From: SB21 sp964535295
Lineage (GTDB): Bacteria; CLD3; SB21
NCBI GenBank assembly: GCA_964535295.1
Contig: CAZHUW010000056.1
Location: forward strand, 1 to 17,618
Length of the DNA stretch: 17,618 nt
Direction: 5' to 3'
The position numbers were made by a program, and so were the translations under genes. A model generated the notes under the pieces. That model ran no database searches and was not told the origin of the DNA. It saw only the letters and a program-made list of their open reading frames with translations. Positions 7,841 to 15,612 of the stretch are shown here, piece after piece; the first letter of the stretch is position 1; each line of letters begins with the position of its first letter.

Positions 7841-8290
7841 TCACGAAGCCTCCATCAAATGCCATTTTAATCCAAACCCGGATATTTGTTTGAATTCATT
7901 GGATATGGAAATCTGTCCATTCGCCGGATTATCCGCGATATATTTGCGGATTTGATGTAAAGCGGATTCACTACGAACGATATGTTCGTAATAATTTCGT
8001 TGCCATACGGGAACGCCGGGCGTTTTGCGAATTTCCTTGATGCGGCCCGCGGAAAACGTTTTCAATGCGCAGATAATTTCGGATAATGACGGGGTAAATC
8101 ATTCCAACGTGCGCGAACGATTTTCCCGAATTCGTTTTCACGCATGGCGCAATTTTGAATTGAACCGAACAAATGTACGTGATCTTTCACGCAGATCGTA
8201 ACGAAATAGGCGCCGGGTTTTGAATAATTGTAACCATGCAACCGAATGGATTTTCTCTTCCGGCTCGTATTCGCTTAATTGATTTGCCAA
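7841..8290 (-). pseudogene. Broken IS200-like/RAYT-family transposase lacking the HUH motif
   Basis: Three pieces of one Y1-type transposase can be read on the minus strand. A TTG start at 8290 gives ANQLSEYEPEE. After a +1 slip in an A-rich run near 8251-8260, a second frame reads RKSIRLHGYNYSKPGAYFVT, then FGKIVRARWNDLPRHYPKLS, and stops just before 8066. A third frame from about 8065 gives KTFSAGRIKEIRKTPG, VPVWQRNYYEHIVRSE and IRKYIADNPA and ends at 7841. In family members a central block with the MPNHVH metal-binding motif lies between HYPKLS and KTFSAGRI; here it is missing. Deletion plus frameshifts make this a dead gene. Its RRSIRL-type N terminus differs from the intact RAYT at 4338-4826, so it is not a copy of that one. 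No clear flanking REP hairpins are visible. Confidence 0.8.
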
Positions 8291-8318
8291 ACTGCCCTAC
8301 CTTGCAGGTGTAAGAAAC

Positions 8319-9614
8319 TTACTCCTTCATCTTCAGAATGACCATCGTCATGTCATCCGCCTGAGGCATATTTCCCGCGTGCTTATTGACCGCCTCGACA
8401 ACGGAAGCGATCATTTCTTCGGCCGGACGTTGAGCGGATTTTTTCAGTAGTTCGGTCAATCTACCTTCGCCGAATTCATCCTCTTTATCATTGATCGCTT
8501 CCGTGATGCCGTCGGAATATAAAACCAGCGTATCGCCGGGCTTAAGCTCCAATGTTTCTTCTTCAAATGGAAAATTATCCATCATGGCGACCATGATGCC
8601 GCCGGTGCGCAGTAAACGCACCGAACCGTCCTTTGAAATGACCAGCGGCGGATTGTGTCCTGCGTTGGTATAGCTGAACTTATTCGTTTCCGTATCAAGT
8701 ATGCCGTAGAAAAGCGTTGCATATTTTTCATCGCTGGTGCTTTGCAGCAGGAGTTTATTGGAACGCTCAATGCACTGCTTGGGGGAATTCGCCACCAGCG
8801 TTTGTCCCCGCAGCGTCGCCTGCAGATTGGCCATGAGCATGGCCGCCGGCAAACCTTTGCCGGATACGTCTCCGAGACAAATCGCGAGCTTTTTTTCATC
8901 CACGGGAATAAAATCGAAATAATCACCGCCGACAGACTGCGCAGGGATACTCTTTCCGGCGAGTTGATAATGAGCGAATTGTGGCGGCGACGTTGGGAGC
9001 AGCTCCTCCTGGATCTGCGCGGCCAGTTTCATTTCTTTCTGGATGGTAACGAGTTCTTTTTCTTTCTCGTATAAACGCGCATTCTCGACCACCTGCGCCG
9101 ACTGTGTGGCAATGATCGCCAGCAGGCGCTGATCGTCATCGGTAAAACGTTTGTTCTCTTTTTTATTGTAGACCGTGATAACGCCGATCAAAGTGGATTT
9201 TACGGTCATGGGCACGCTGGCGGCATTGCGGATCGCCGGGTCCCATGGAATCCCGCGGAAACGGTCGTCCGTAGCAGGATCGTTGATCATAAGCGGTTTT
9301 TTGTTAAGATGCATCCAGCCCAGCATACTTTCGGTCAAATGGAATTTTGAATGATCGCTGGAACTTACCATACTCCGCACAAGGGTTTTCATCGGCTGAT
9401 TAGCTGCGTGATCCACCAGCGTAATGACGCCTTGTTCGGCGTTCACCGCGCGCAAGGAACGGTGTATGATCGTCTGCATGATCTCCTGTGAATTCATCGA
9501 TCCGCCGATCACGCGGGCAAGATCATTGAGAATAGAAAGTTCCTCGACGGCGCGGCGTAAACGAAGGTTTTCTTCTTTGAGTGTCTGCAGTTCTCCTGAT
9601 GGCGTAGCTTCCAT
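8319..9614 (-). CDS. GAF-domain PP2C/SpoIIE serine phosphatase (RsbU-like)
   Basis: This 431-residue cytoplasmic regulator would dephosphorylate a phosphoserine/threonine protein, classically an anti-anti-sigma (RsbV/SpoIIAA) partner. A short N-terminal coiled coil (about 7-27) leads to a GAF sensor domain (about 28-178), a helical linker (about 180-205), and a SpoIIE/PP2C catalytic domain (about 215-430). The metal-binding acidic motifs are intact: VGGDYFDF with D231, LGDVSGKGLPAAM with D249, LVLYSDGITEA with D368, and ADDMTMVIL with D420/D421. The start at 9614 follows CGGAGAA by 6 nt. No switch kinase (RsbW) or STAS-domain antagonist gene is adjacent, so its substrate is not local. The kinase cluster beyond the dead transposase offers a possible counterpart activity, but nothing in the sequence shows they act together. 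Confidence 0.94.
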   Translation of the reverse strand: MEATPSGELQTLKEENLRLRRAVEELSILNDLARVIGGSMNSQEIMQTIIHRSLRAVNAEQGVITLVDHAANQPMKTLVRSMVSSSDHSKFHLTESMLGWMHLNKKPLMINDPATDDRFRGIPWDPAIRNAASVPMTVKSTLIGVITVYNKKENKRFTDDDQRLLAIIATQSAQVVENARLYEKEKELVTIQKEMKLAAQIQEELLPTSPPQFAHYQLAGKSIPAQSVGGDYFDFIPVDEKKLAICLGDVSGKGLPAAMLMANLQATLRGQTLVANSPKQCIERSNKLLLQSTSDEKYATLFYGILDTETNKFSYTNAGHNPPLVISKDGSVRLLRTGGIMVAMMDNFPFEEETLELKPGDTLVLYSDGITEAINDKEDEFGEGRLTELLKKSAQRPAEEMIASVVEAVNKHAGNMPQADDMTMVILKMKE

Positions 9615-9681
9615 GAAAAGTTCTCCGGTCTTTAGATCATGATAATTGAAAAAGAGTCGAGTATTTGAGTAAGAAACCTGA

Positions 9682-10212
9682 TTATCGTTTGTATTTGCCC
9701 ATCAGTTGAGCTTCCGCGAGAATGTGCCCTTTCATCGCCTGAACCAGCTGCCATTTGGTAGCGCCGGCGTCCAGTTCCAGCTTTGTATCCAGTGCGTAGA
9801 GTTTAAAATAATACCGATGTGTACCGCTCGGCGGGCACGGGCCGCCGTAGCCTATCTTTCGGAAATCGTTAGTGCCCTGAAGCGATCCGTCGGGTAATTT
9901 TTTTTCTGTTGGAACAAATTCTTTTAAACCGGATGTTTGGGCAGGCAGGTTGAATATGACCCAATGGACCCAGGTTCCTGCCGGCGCATCGGGATCGTCG
10001 CATATCAGAGCAAGACTTACCGTATTCTGCGGTATATCGCTCCACTTGAGCGGCGGCGAAATATCGTCGCCGTCGCAGGTGTATTTTTCAGGGATCATGT
10101 CCCCTTCTTTGAGGACGGAACTTTCTATTTTCATCATTTCATTTCCTTTCTGCGGAATTACGGTGTCCGCAAAAAGCATCAAAGACAAAACCATCAAAAA
10201 TAATTTATTCAT
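9682..10212 (-). CDS. YbhB/YbcL-family PEBP (Raf kinase inhibitor-like) protein
   Basis: This 176-residue member of the phosphatidylethanolamine-binding family has the conserved ligand-pocket motifs CDDPDAPAGTWVHWV (71-85) and GYGGPCPPSGTHRYYFKLYALD-like sequence from 121 onward. Bacterial members have no firmly established ligand. The first 20 residues (MNKLFLMVLSLMLFADTVIP) look like a signal peptide, implying export, but no ribosome site precedes this ATG. An internal ATG pair at residues 26-27 (first ATG at 10137) is preceded by AAAGGAAATGAA and would give a 151-residue cytoplasmic protein, the usual length for YbhB. Both starts are plausible; I list the longer one because of its well-formed hydrophobic leader. 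The gene stands 67 nt upstream of the GAF-SpoIIE gene on the same strand. The name 'kinase inhibitor' comes from eukaryotic homologues and does not imply inhibition of the kinases here. Confidence 0.93.
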   Translation of the reverse strand: MNKLFLMVLSLMLFADTVIPQKGNEMMKIESSVLKEGDMIPEKYTCDGDDISPPLKWSDIPQNTVSLALICDDPDAPAGTWVHWVIFNLPAQTSGLKEFVPTEKKLPDGSLQGTNDFRKIGYGGPCPPSGTHRYYFKLYALDTKLELDAGATKWQLVQAMKGHILAEAQLMGKYKR

Positions 10213-10245
10213 GTGAAGACAATCAATGGGTCGAATTTACGGACG

Positions 10246-11274
10246 TTATTGCGGAAGCCGTTTTTTCATAAAATCCGGGGTATGATCAAGAATGTATTTC
10301 TCAATGGCCGCTTGCCGCCGCTGATATGTGAGACCGGCAAATATGATGAGAATACCAAGAAAACTCAATACAAAAGGAAATAATATCGAATGTTCGAAAA
10401 CACGCCAAGCCAGATGGCCGATGTAGCCGAATACGCCCATCGCGCCGAAGATCATGAAAACACGCCTCTGCAGGAACACCGACACTAGCATGAGGATCAG
10501 ATTGATTAAACAATAAATCAATTTGCTGATCTCACGGTCGCTGTTCATCAGGGACAAACCGCCCCAAAAAGCCAGCATACCGAATAAATACCCCCAGAAC
10601 GCATAATCTTCTTTGGTCTTTCGATCGATCAGAAAAGAGAAGATGAGCATGGCGAGGCCGAACCATAAAGATACCCATAAACGCTCTTCATACGAGAAAT
10701 CATGGCGTCCAAAAAGGAGCGGGGTCAGGTCCATTGACATATACCATAGCGTGAATGCGATCGGTGCCGTCAAGAATGGGAAGCGGATATATTTTAACGT
10801 GATCAGTCCGGTTATGATGGTAGTAAGTTCCATGATGAACCAGCTTCCTTTGATCCAAATATGATAATCACGGTAAGAACCGGGATCGTCTTGCGGCCAA
10901 ATTCCCGTCATGGTCTCAAATCCATAAACGGCCAGCGGCGTCATGCAGACGGCGACGGTAAATAAAAGACCTCCGGGTATTTTCAGATCCTTTTTGTACC
11001 AAACGTAACGTCCGGCCATGGCGAAAGCGATTCCGTAAGCGCTTGCAATAAGGAATATACCTGAACCGTCGAACATCTCCCAGCCCAGCGTCATGAAAAA
11101 GCTCATCGCCGAAACAACGATCAACGCACCGAAATAGTACAAGGTATTGGACAGATCCAGTTTAGGCCTTACCGGCGAACGGTTTTCTAATGCTTTCCAC
11201 AGCGGATCGATCTGATCCTTTGAAATAAGTCCTTGCGATGCTGCCCATTCAAGATCATCTTTACTGAGTTTCAT
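10246..11274 (-). CDS. Polytopic membrane protein, function unknown (DUF2157-like layout)
   Basis: I cannot assign a firm function to this 342-residue protein. A soluble N-terminal helix region (LSKDDLEWAASQGLISKDQI, 3-22) is followed by about nine or ten hydrophobic segments (near 45-64, 72-92, 101-119, 147-164, 167-180, 198-216, 226-243, 250-268, 271-290, 298-316). It closes with a basic tail (YQRRQ, FMKKRLPQ). The short 'L..W...GLI' N-terminal module before many TM helices recalls DUF2157-type membrane proteins, but that match is from memory and weak. I start at the ATG at 11274. An in-frame TTG at 11280 would add two residues, and neither start has a clear ribosome site. It lies 33 nt upstream of the PEBP gene on the same strand and could share its transcript. 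Confidence 0.85.
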   Translation of the reverse strand: MKLSKDDLEWAASQGLISKDQIDPLWKALENRSPVRPKLDLSNTLYYFGALIVVSAMSFFMTLGWEMFDGSGIFLIASAYGIAFAMAGRYVWYKKDLKIPGGLLFTVAVCMTPLAVYGFETMTGIWPQDDPGSYRDYHIWIKGSWFIMELTTIITGLITLKYIRFPFLTAPIAFTLWYMSMDLTPLLFGRHDFSYEERLWVSLWFGLAMLIFSFLIDRKTKEDYAFWGYLFGMLAFWGGLSLMNSDREISKLIYCLINLILMLVSVFLQRRVFMIFGAMGVFGYIGHLAWRVFEHSILFPFVLSFLGILIIFAGLTYQRRQAAIEKYILDHTPDFMKKRLPQ

Positions 11275-11345
11275 GGTCAAAAATGCTTATTCGTAATTAT
11301 GTTATTGAAAGTCAAAAGATTTGTAATTTCAAGGTCTGTAAGGAA

Positions 11346-12206
11346 TCATATGTGAAAACGAAAAGAAAGCGACAGGATTACGCCTGAATAGCGTATGGAA
11401 TGTTTTTTTAAAGTACGGGTATCTGTCATGCGAACATGTGAACGGGTCGTGACATATGTGTAAGTTTGAGATGGTACATTAAGTCTCGGTGAAATGCGAT
11501 ACTCTAATCTAAATTGGTTCGAAATGTTCCTTGACCAATAAAAATCTACATTTCCACAAAACAAATAACCGAAACCTTTTTTCCTGAAATGATAAGCAGC
11601 GGCGGTATCGTCAAATGCCGAATAGGAGTTTGGGTGCCTCTCATAATACTGTATTCCGGACAATTTTAACATATTAAAGCTGACGCCAGTACCAAGGGTC
11701 ACTTCCAATCTAGAATCAACAAAATTTACTGGAACTAATACATAATTTACGGTTCCATTGATGAAATTACATGAATAGGATTCTCGAATATCAAATTGTT
11801 CGACAGGTATTGGATCTTCGTTTTGAATAGCGCCGATCCAATTACTGCCGGTAATTTTCTGTTTTAGTACTTTGGAATATTGGAGTCCCAAAATAATCTG
11901 CTTATTTATGTTTTTTTCAATTGTAGCCGAAAGGACGAGCGGCTGTCCTGTTCTTGCGCTTGGATCAGCTCTTGAAATAACATGATAAGGGTAACCGGAT
12001 TCTAAGTAAGCATTGACAACCCCCGTTCTTGTACTGAAAATAGCCCTTCCGTAAGTAAATGAAAAATGGAAATTTGATTCTGGATTCTGGAGCAATTTCT
12101 TATGACTACCCTTCAGTGAATCCTGCTTTATGTTGGCAGATGCGGCTTTAGTCGGTGAGAACAAGAACAAAACCAGAAAGAAACCGAAAGCAAAATTCAT
12201 TCGCAT
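11346..12206 (-). CDS. Secreted protein, probable outer-membrane beta-barrel, unknown function
   Basis: This 286-residue protein has a typical signal peptide (MRMNFAFGFFLVLFLFSPTKA, cleavage probably near residue 24). The rest alternates polar and hydrophobic residues in strand-sized blocks, for example IILGLQYSKVLK, GTVNYVLVPVNF, YLFCGNVDFYWSR, NQFRLEYRIS and a terminal SGVILSLSFRFHI. A hydrophobic, aromatic-containing last strand fits an outer-membrane barrel, which implies a Gram-negative envelope. I recognise no family. The gene is clearly AT-richer than its neighbours: two sampled 60-nt stretches (11521-11580 and 11761-11820) have 18 and 20 G+C, against 29 and 30 in two stretches of the next gene. 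That, with its lone position, hints at transfer. It is divergent from oligopeptidase B across 123 nt. Confidence 0.82.
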   Translation of the reverse strand: MRMNFAFGFFLVLFLFSPTKAASANIKQDSLKGSHKKLLQNPESNFHFSFTYGRAIFSTRTGVVNAYLESGYPYHVISRADPSARTGQPLVLSATIEKNINKQIILGLQYSKVLKQKITGSNWIGAIQNEDPIPVEQFDIRESYSCNFINGTVNYVLVPVNFVDSRLEVTLGTGVSFNMLKLSGIQYYERHPNSYSAFDDTAAAYHFRKKGFGYLFCGNVDFYWSRNISNQFRLEYRISPRLNVPSQTYTYVTTRSHVRMTDTRTLKKHSIRYSGVILSLSFRFHI

Positions 12207-12329
12207 GATACATCGTTTTTGATTACGTTACTCACCTCAAAAGATAAAAAATTAATTTAAATAATAAAAGGGTTTTTACTGTCGGTTCACGGAATTGGAA
12301 CGGTATATCCACATAACGGAAGGAAAAAA
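12207..12329. other. Divergent intergenic region between the barrel gene and ptrB
   Basis: This 123-nt AT-rich stretch separates two divergent starts and so must hold both promoters. I found no pair of -35/-10 boxes good enough to name. The only firm element is the GGAAGG ribosome site of ptrB near 12318-12323. Confidence 0.5.
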
Positions 12330-14369
12330 ATGGCTGATTTGATAGCGGCGCCTGCTGCAAAGAAAATGGTGCAAAATTCAATCACTCACGGCATAAACCG
12401 GATCGATGCCTACGCCTGGCTCAGGGAACGCGAGAACCCGGAAGTGATGGATTATCTGAATACGGAGAATCGGTTTTGTGAATCGGTTATGGGGCATACT
12501 CAACCTTTGCAGGAGACGCTATACAAAGAAATGGTTTCCCGCATCAAAGAGACCGACGATTCCGTCCCGGTGAAATGGGGCGGTAATTATTATTACAGCA
12601 GGACTGAAAAAGACCGGCAGTATAAGATCTTCTGCCGAAAACAAGGTTCTTTAGATGCGCCGGAAGAGATACTCCTGGATGCCAATGTACTCGCAAAAGG
12701 GAAAGAGTATTTCTCGTTAGGTATTTACCGCATAAGTCCGGATCACCGTCTTTTGTCTTATTCGGTAGATACTAACGGATCTGAAAAATATGTTTTGTAC
12801 ATCAAAGACCTGGTCTCCGGTCAGGGTCTTTCAGAAGCCATTCCGGATACCTATTACGGAATGGAATGGGGTAACGATAACCGTACTATATATTATAATA
12901 CGGTGGACGCCGCATTGCGTCCTTACAGGCTATTTCGTCACATTCTTGGGAACGATCACGGCCGGGACGAATTGATCTACGAGGAAAAAGACGAGCGATA
13001 CTTTTTGGAATTGACCAAATCGCGCAGCGATAAGTATATTTTCATGCATCTCGGGAGCAAAGTTTCTTCCGAGGTGCGATACCTTGATGCCGGCAAGCCT
13101 TCGGATGATTTCAAGGTTTTTCAGGAACGAGAGAAAGAAGTCGAATACGCCGTTGAACATCATGAAGGAGATTTTTTGATCGTAACCAACGAGCGTGCGG
13201 TTAATTTTAAGCTGATGAAAACGGCGGTTGCTGCAACGGGAAAATCATATTGGGAGGAAGTCATTCCCCACCGCAACGATGTGTTGATCGAAGGCGTAGA
13301 TGCATTCAAAGATTTTCTAGTGATCTATGAGCGATCGGAAGGATTGAAGCGCATCCGGATTCGCAACATGAGTACCCATGAGGATCATGACGTGAATTTT
13401 CCCGATCCTGTGTATACCGTTTCACCCGGCGGTAATCCTGAATATGATTCTGTTACCTTGCGGTTTGTCTATACGTCAATGGTTGTGCCTTCCAGTACGT
13501 ATGACTATGATATGAATACCCGGACCCGTGAATTAAAAAAGCAGGAAGAGGTCATAGGATACGATCCGTCAGCGTATTCCAGCGAAAGAGTTTTTGCGGC
13601 GGCGGACGACGGATCGCGAATTCCAATCTCTCTAGTTTACAAAAAAGGCATGACTAAAAGCGGAAATAATCCTTTGCTTTTGTATGGTTATGGTTCCTAC
13701 GGCATTACGGTGGAACCCGGTTTTTCTTCCCCGCGGGTAAGTTTGCTCGACCGAGGTTTCATCTTTGCGATCGCGCATATCAGGGGCGGACAAGAAATGG
13801 GGCGCCGATGGTACGAGGACGGCAAGTTAATGAAAAAGAAGAATACGTTTACGGATTTCATAAGATGTGCCGAATTTTTGATCGGTGAACGCTATACTTC
13901 AAGTAAGAGAATGGCCATTATGGGCGCGAGCGCAGGAGGCCTGCTGATGGGTACCGTGGCAAATATGCGTCCGGATCTTTTTAATGCGGTCGTGGCAAAA
14001 GTTCCGTTTGTGGACGTGGTCAATACGATGCTGGACGCAAGTTTGCCTTTGACGGTGACGGAATACGAAGAATGGGGAGACCCCAATCAAAAAGAATATT
14101 ACGAATATATACGGTCGTACGCGCCTTATGAAAATGTGGAGAAAAAAAATTACCCGAATATTCTCGCTACGGCGGGCCTAAATGATCCGCGGGTATCTTA
14201 TTGGGAACCCGCCAAGTGGGTGGCTAAATTACGTGACCTTAAAACGGATGGGAATCTGCTTTTGCTGAAAACCAATATGGGCGCGGGACACGGCGGCGCG
14301 TCTGGCAGGTATGATTATTTAAAAGAGATCGCTTTTGAATACGCTTTTATCATCGACCGTGTCGGATAA
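12330..14369 (+). CDS. ptrB: Oligopeptidase B (prolyl oligopeptidase family S9A)
   Basis: This 679-residue serine peptidase cleaves short peptides, in characterised members after Lys or Arg. The N-terminal part (from HGINRIDAYAWLRERENPEV, about 20-39) forms the S9 propeller, and the C-terminal alpha/beta-hydrolase domain begins near 400. The catalytic triad is visible: S534 in MGASAGGLLMG, D619 in GLNDPRVSYWEPAKW, and H654 in GAGHGGASGRYDYLKE. These positions and the total length are nearly those of the E. coli enzyme. AHIRGGQEMGRRWYEDGK is also diagnostic. The ATG at 12330 follows GGAAGG by 6 nt. There is no signal peptide, so it should be cytoplasmic. It is the only gene on the plus strand in this part and faces the anti-sigma gene across 18 nt. 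Confidence 0.96.
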   Translation: MADLIAAPAAKKMVQNSITHGINRIDAYAWLRERENPEVMDYLNTENRFCESVMGHTQPLQETLYKEMVSRIKETDDSVPVKWGGNYYYSRTEKDRQYKIFCRKQGSLDAPEEILLDANVLAKGKEYFSLGIYRISPDHRLLSYSVDTNGSEKYVLYIKDLVSGQGLSEAIPDTYYGMEWGNDNRTIYYNTVDAALRPYRLFRHILGNDHGRDELIYEEKDERYFLELTKSRSDKYIFMHLGSKVSSEVRYLDAGKPSDDFKVFQEREKEVEYAVEHHEGDFLIVTNERAVNFKLMKTAVAATGKSYWEEVIPHRNDVLIEGVDAFKDFLVIYERSEGLKRIRIRNMSTHEDHDVNFPDPVYTVSPGGNPEYDSVTLRFVYTSMVVPSSTYDYDMNTRTRELKKQEEVIGYDPSAYSSERVFAAADDGSRIPISLVYKKGMTKSGNNPLLLYGYGSYGITVEPGFSSPRVSLLDRGFIFAIAHIRGGQEMGRRWYEDGKLMKKKNTFTDFIRCAEFLIGERYTSSKRMAIMGASAGGLLMGTVANMRPDLFNAVVAKVPFVDVVNTMLDASLPLTVTEYEEWGDPNQKEYYEYIRSYAPYENVEKKNYPNILATAGLNDPRVSYWEPAKWVAKLRDLKTDGNLLLLKTNMGAGHGGASGRYDYLKEIAFEYAFIIDRVG

Positions 14370-14387
14370 GAACGAATGCGCATTTTG

Positions 14388-14888
14388 TCAGGAATGCTGT
14401 CCTGAAAGGCGTTTGGGGCGGATCAGTTTCCGATCGAGCCAGTCGAAGACCAAGAGCAGAAAACCTCCATAGATCAGGTAAGACAGGCCGCCATTGAACC
14501 AGTTCTGCAGGTGGCGGAATGACGAGGTCACAGATTCGCGCGACTGGAATATGTTTTTTACGGTATCCGTTACGACATCGCCGGTGAGTGAAGAACCCGC
14601 ATAGTAGATCGAGAGGCTGACGCCGATCAGTCCCGCTAAACCTATCATTCCCCATTCACGCCATAACGAAGCCGCTTCATTTTTTTCTTCGATCCGTGCA
14701 ACGACCATGCGGGCGAAGTTCTTAGACAGAACCGCTTCGTCGTTCTTTTTCAGTTCTGTAAAAAGTGATCTGTAAACTTCGAGATGCGACCGGCATAGCT
14801 TGCAAGAGTTCAGGTGCGCCGCAATAGTAGGGTCATCCGAAAGTTTTTCAGCAAATGACTGTATTTCAATGTCGGTGAGGTGGTTCAT
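14388..14888 (-). CDS. Anti-sigma factor with zinc-finger (zf-HC2-type) head, membrane-anchored
   Basis: This 166-residue protein is the likely partner that holds the ECF sigma factor inactive at the membrane. The N-terminal anti-sigma domain carries the zinc motif HLNSCKLC (H25, C29, C32). A helical stretch follows (33-75), then a TM segment at about 79-97 and a second hydrophobic segment at about 132-150, with a short basic tail (RKLIRPKRL). Two TM segments would leave a small periplasmic loop of about 34 residues rather than a large sensor domain, so the signal is probably read through the membrane or by a partner. Its ATG overlaps the sigma stop codon as ATGA (14885-14888), which indicates translational coupling. 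It ends 18 nt from the convergent ptrB stop. Confidence 0.9.
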   Translation of the reverse strand: MNHLTDIEIQSFAEKLSDDPTIAAHLNSCKLCRSHLEVYRSLFTELKKNDEAVLSKNFARMVVARIEEKNEAASLWREWGMIGLAGLIGVSLSIYYAGSSLTGDVVTDTVKNIFQSRESVTSSFRHLQNWFNGGLSYLIYGGFLLLVFDWLDRKLIRPKRLSGQHS

Positions 14889-15484
14889 ACTGCAAGTTCC
14901 TCTTCTCTGAACTTTTGTAACAATTTTTCTTTGAGCATTTTTCTTGCCCTGAAAAGATAACTTTTGACGGTGCCTTCAGGCAAATTCAGCGCTTGCCCGA
15001 TCTCCTGATAACTCATTTCATCGAGATGATACAAAGTGACGATGGCCCGGTACTGAACCGGCAAAAGGCTGATCTCCTTGCGGAGGTGGTCGGATGTTTG
15101 TTTTTGTATCATTTTATCCTCCGGTCCGAAAGTTCCGCCCCAGATATTTTCCGAAAACCCTGCTGATACCGGTTCGTTATCATTATCCTCCGATCCCGCC
15201 TTCAGATCCTCGTATAAAGGCAATTTTTTCTTCTGAAGATAATTGAGACATGTATTATAGGCGATACGCGCGATCCAGGTCGATATTTTAGAGTTGAATT
15301 CGAACGACTTGAGATTTTCATATACCTTTATAAAGACATCCTGGCAAACTTCCTCGCGATCGGCTGCCTGGTGCACCATCTTAAAAACGACATGCGCCAC
15401 CAGCTTTTGATTCTCGTTAACGATTGTTTCAAAAGCATTTATGTCGCCGGAAAGTATTTTTTTTACGATGGCGCGATCTTCCAT
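14885..15484 (-). CDS. ECF-family (group 4) RNA polymerase sigma factor
   Basis: This 199-residue extracytoplasmic-function sigma factor would direct RNA polymerase to stress-type promoters. The sigma-2 domain covers about 11-82 (DREEVCQDVFIKVYENLKSF, then KISTWIARIAYN). A variable linker with an acidic stretch runs to about 134. The sigma-4 domain (about 135-188) has the helix-turn-helix MSYQEIGQALNLPEGTVKSY. I start at the ATG at 15484, 2 nt after AAGGAGAC. The open frame continues to a TTG at 15535, but that would remove the leader and overlap the candidate promoter. Just upstream, TGCAACA and GTCTAA boxes with 17 nt between them suggest self-activation, and the same boxes point at the plus-strand genes. 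It is translationally coupled to the anti-sigma gene. Confidence 0.95.
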   Translation of the reverse strand: MEDRAIVKKILSGDINAFETIVNENQKLVAHVVFKMVHQAADREEVCQDVFIKVYENLKSFEFNSKISTWIARIAYNTCLNYLQKKKLPLYEDLKAGSEDNDNEPVSAGFSENIWGGTFGPEDKMIQKQTSDHLRKEISLLPVQYRAIVTLYHLDEMSYQEIGQALNLPEGTVKSYLFRARKMLKEKLLQKFREEELAV

Positions 15485-15504
15485 GTCTCCTTTTCCTATG
15501 TGAA

Positions 15505-15534
15505 TTAGACATGGGGTCTTTAACAAATGTTGCA
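15505..15534 (-). promoter_or_regulatory. Candidate ECF-sigma promoter driving the sigma/anti-sigma operon
   Basis: The minus strand has TGCAACA (15528-15534), 17 nt, then GTCTAA (15505-15510). The AAC in the -35 box and GTC in the -10 box follow the general ECF pattern (for example TGAAAC-N16-CGTC types). A start about 7 nt later would give a short leader holding only the AGGAAAAGGAGAC ribosome site before the ATG at 15484. Confidence 0.6.
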
Positions 15535-15565
15535 CAAAATTTGTTCAGTTGCAAGTGCAACATTT
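15525..15565. repeat. Perfect 11-bp inverted repeat in the divergent control region
   Basis: AAATGTTGCAC (15525-15535) and GTGCAACATTT (15555-15565) are exact reverse complements separated by 19 nt. Each arm contains the -35 TGCAACA of one of the two diverging promoters, so the symmetry may simply reflect back-to-back promoters. Extra GTTGC pentamers at 15548-15552 and 15603-15607 may be operator half-sites. Confidence 0.7.
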
Positions 15566-15584
15566 CAACGGGCAGAATGTCTAT
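15556..15584 (+). promoter_or_regulatory. Candidate ECF-sigma promoter 1 for the plus-strand genes
   Basis: TGCAACA (15556-15562), 16 nt, then GTCTAT (15579-15584). Same boxes as before the sigma gene, facing the DUF6249-like gene. It would give a leader of about 85 nt. Confidence 0.55.
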
Positions 15585-15612
15585 TTAACTAAGCAGCTAT
15601 GAGTTGCCGGCA

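Noticed and set aside
9682..10212. The PEBP protein as an inhibitor of the neighbouring kinases
   Set aside because: The link rests only on the name of eukaryotic homologues (Raf kinase inhibitor protein). Bacterial YbhB-type proteins are not established kinase inhibitors, and the gene is separated from the kinases by the phosphatase gene and the transposase remnant.
14388..14405. Perfect hairpin TCAGGA-N6-TCCTGA between the convergent ptrB and anti-sigma genes
   Set aside because: It overlaps the anti-sigma stop codon, the stem is only 6 bp, and no T-run follows on either strand, so I do not call it a terminator.
15485..15535. Longer sigma-factor start at the TTG at 15535
   Set aside because: It would begin inside the inverted repeat and run through the candidate promoter and ribosome site, and the extra 17 residues are not part of the sigma-2 domain.
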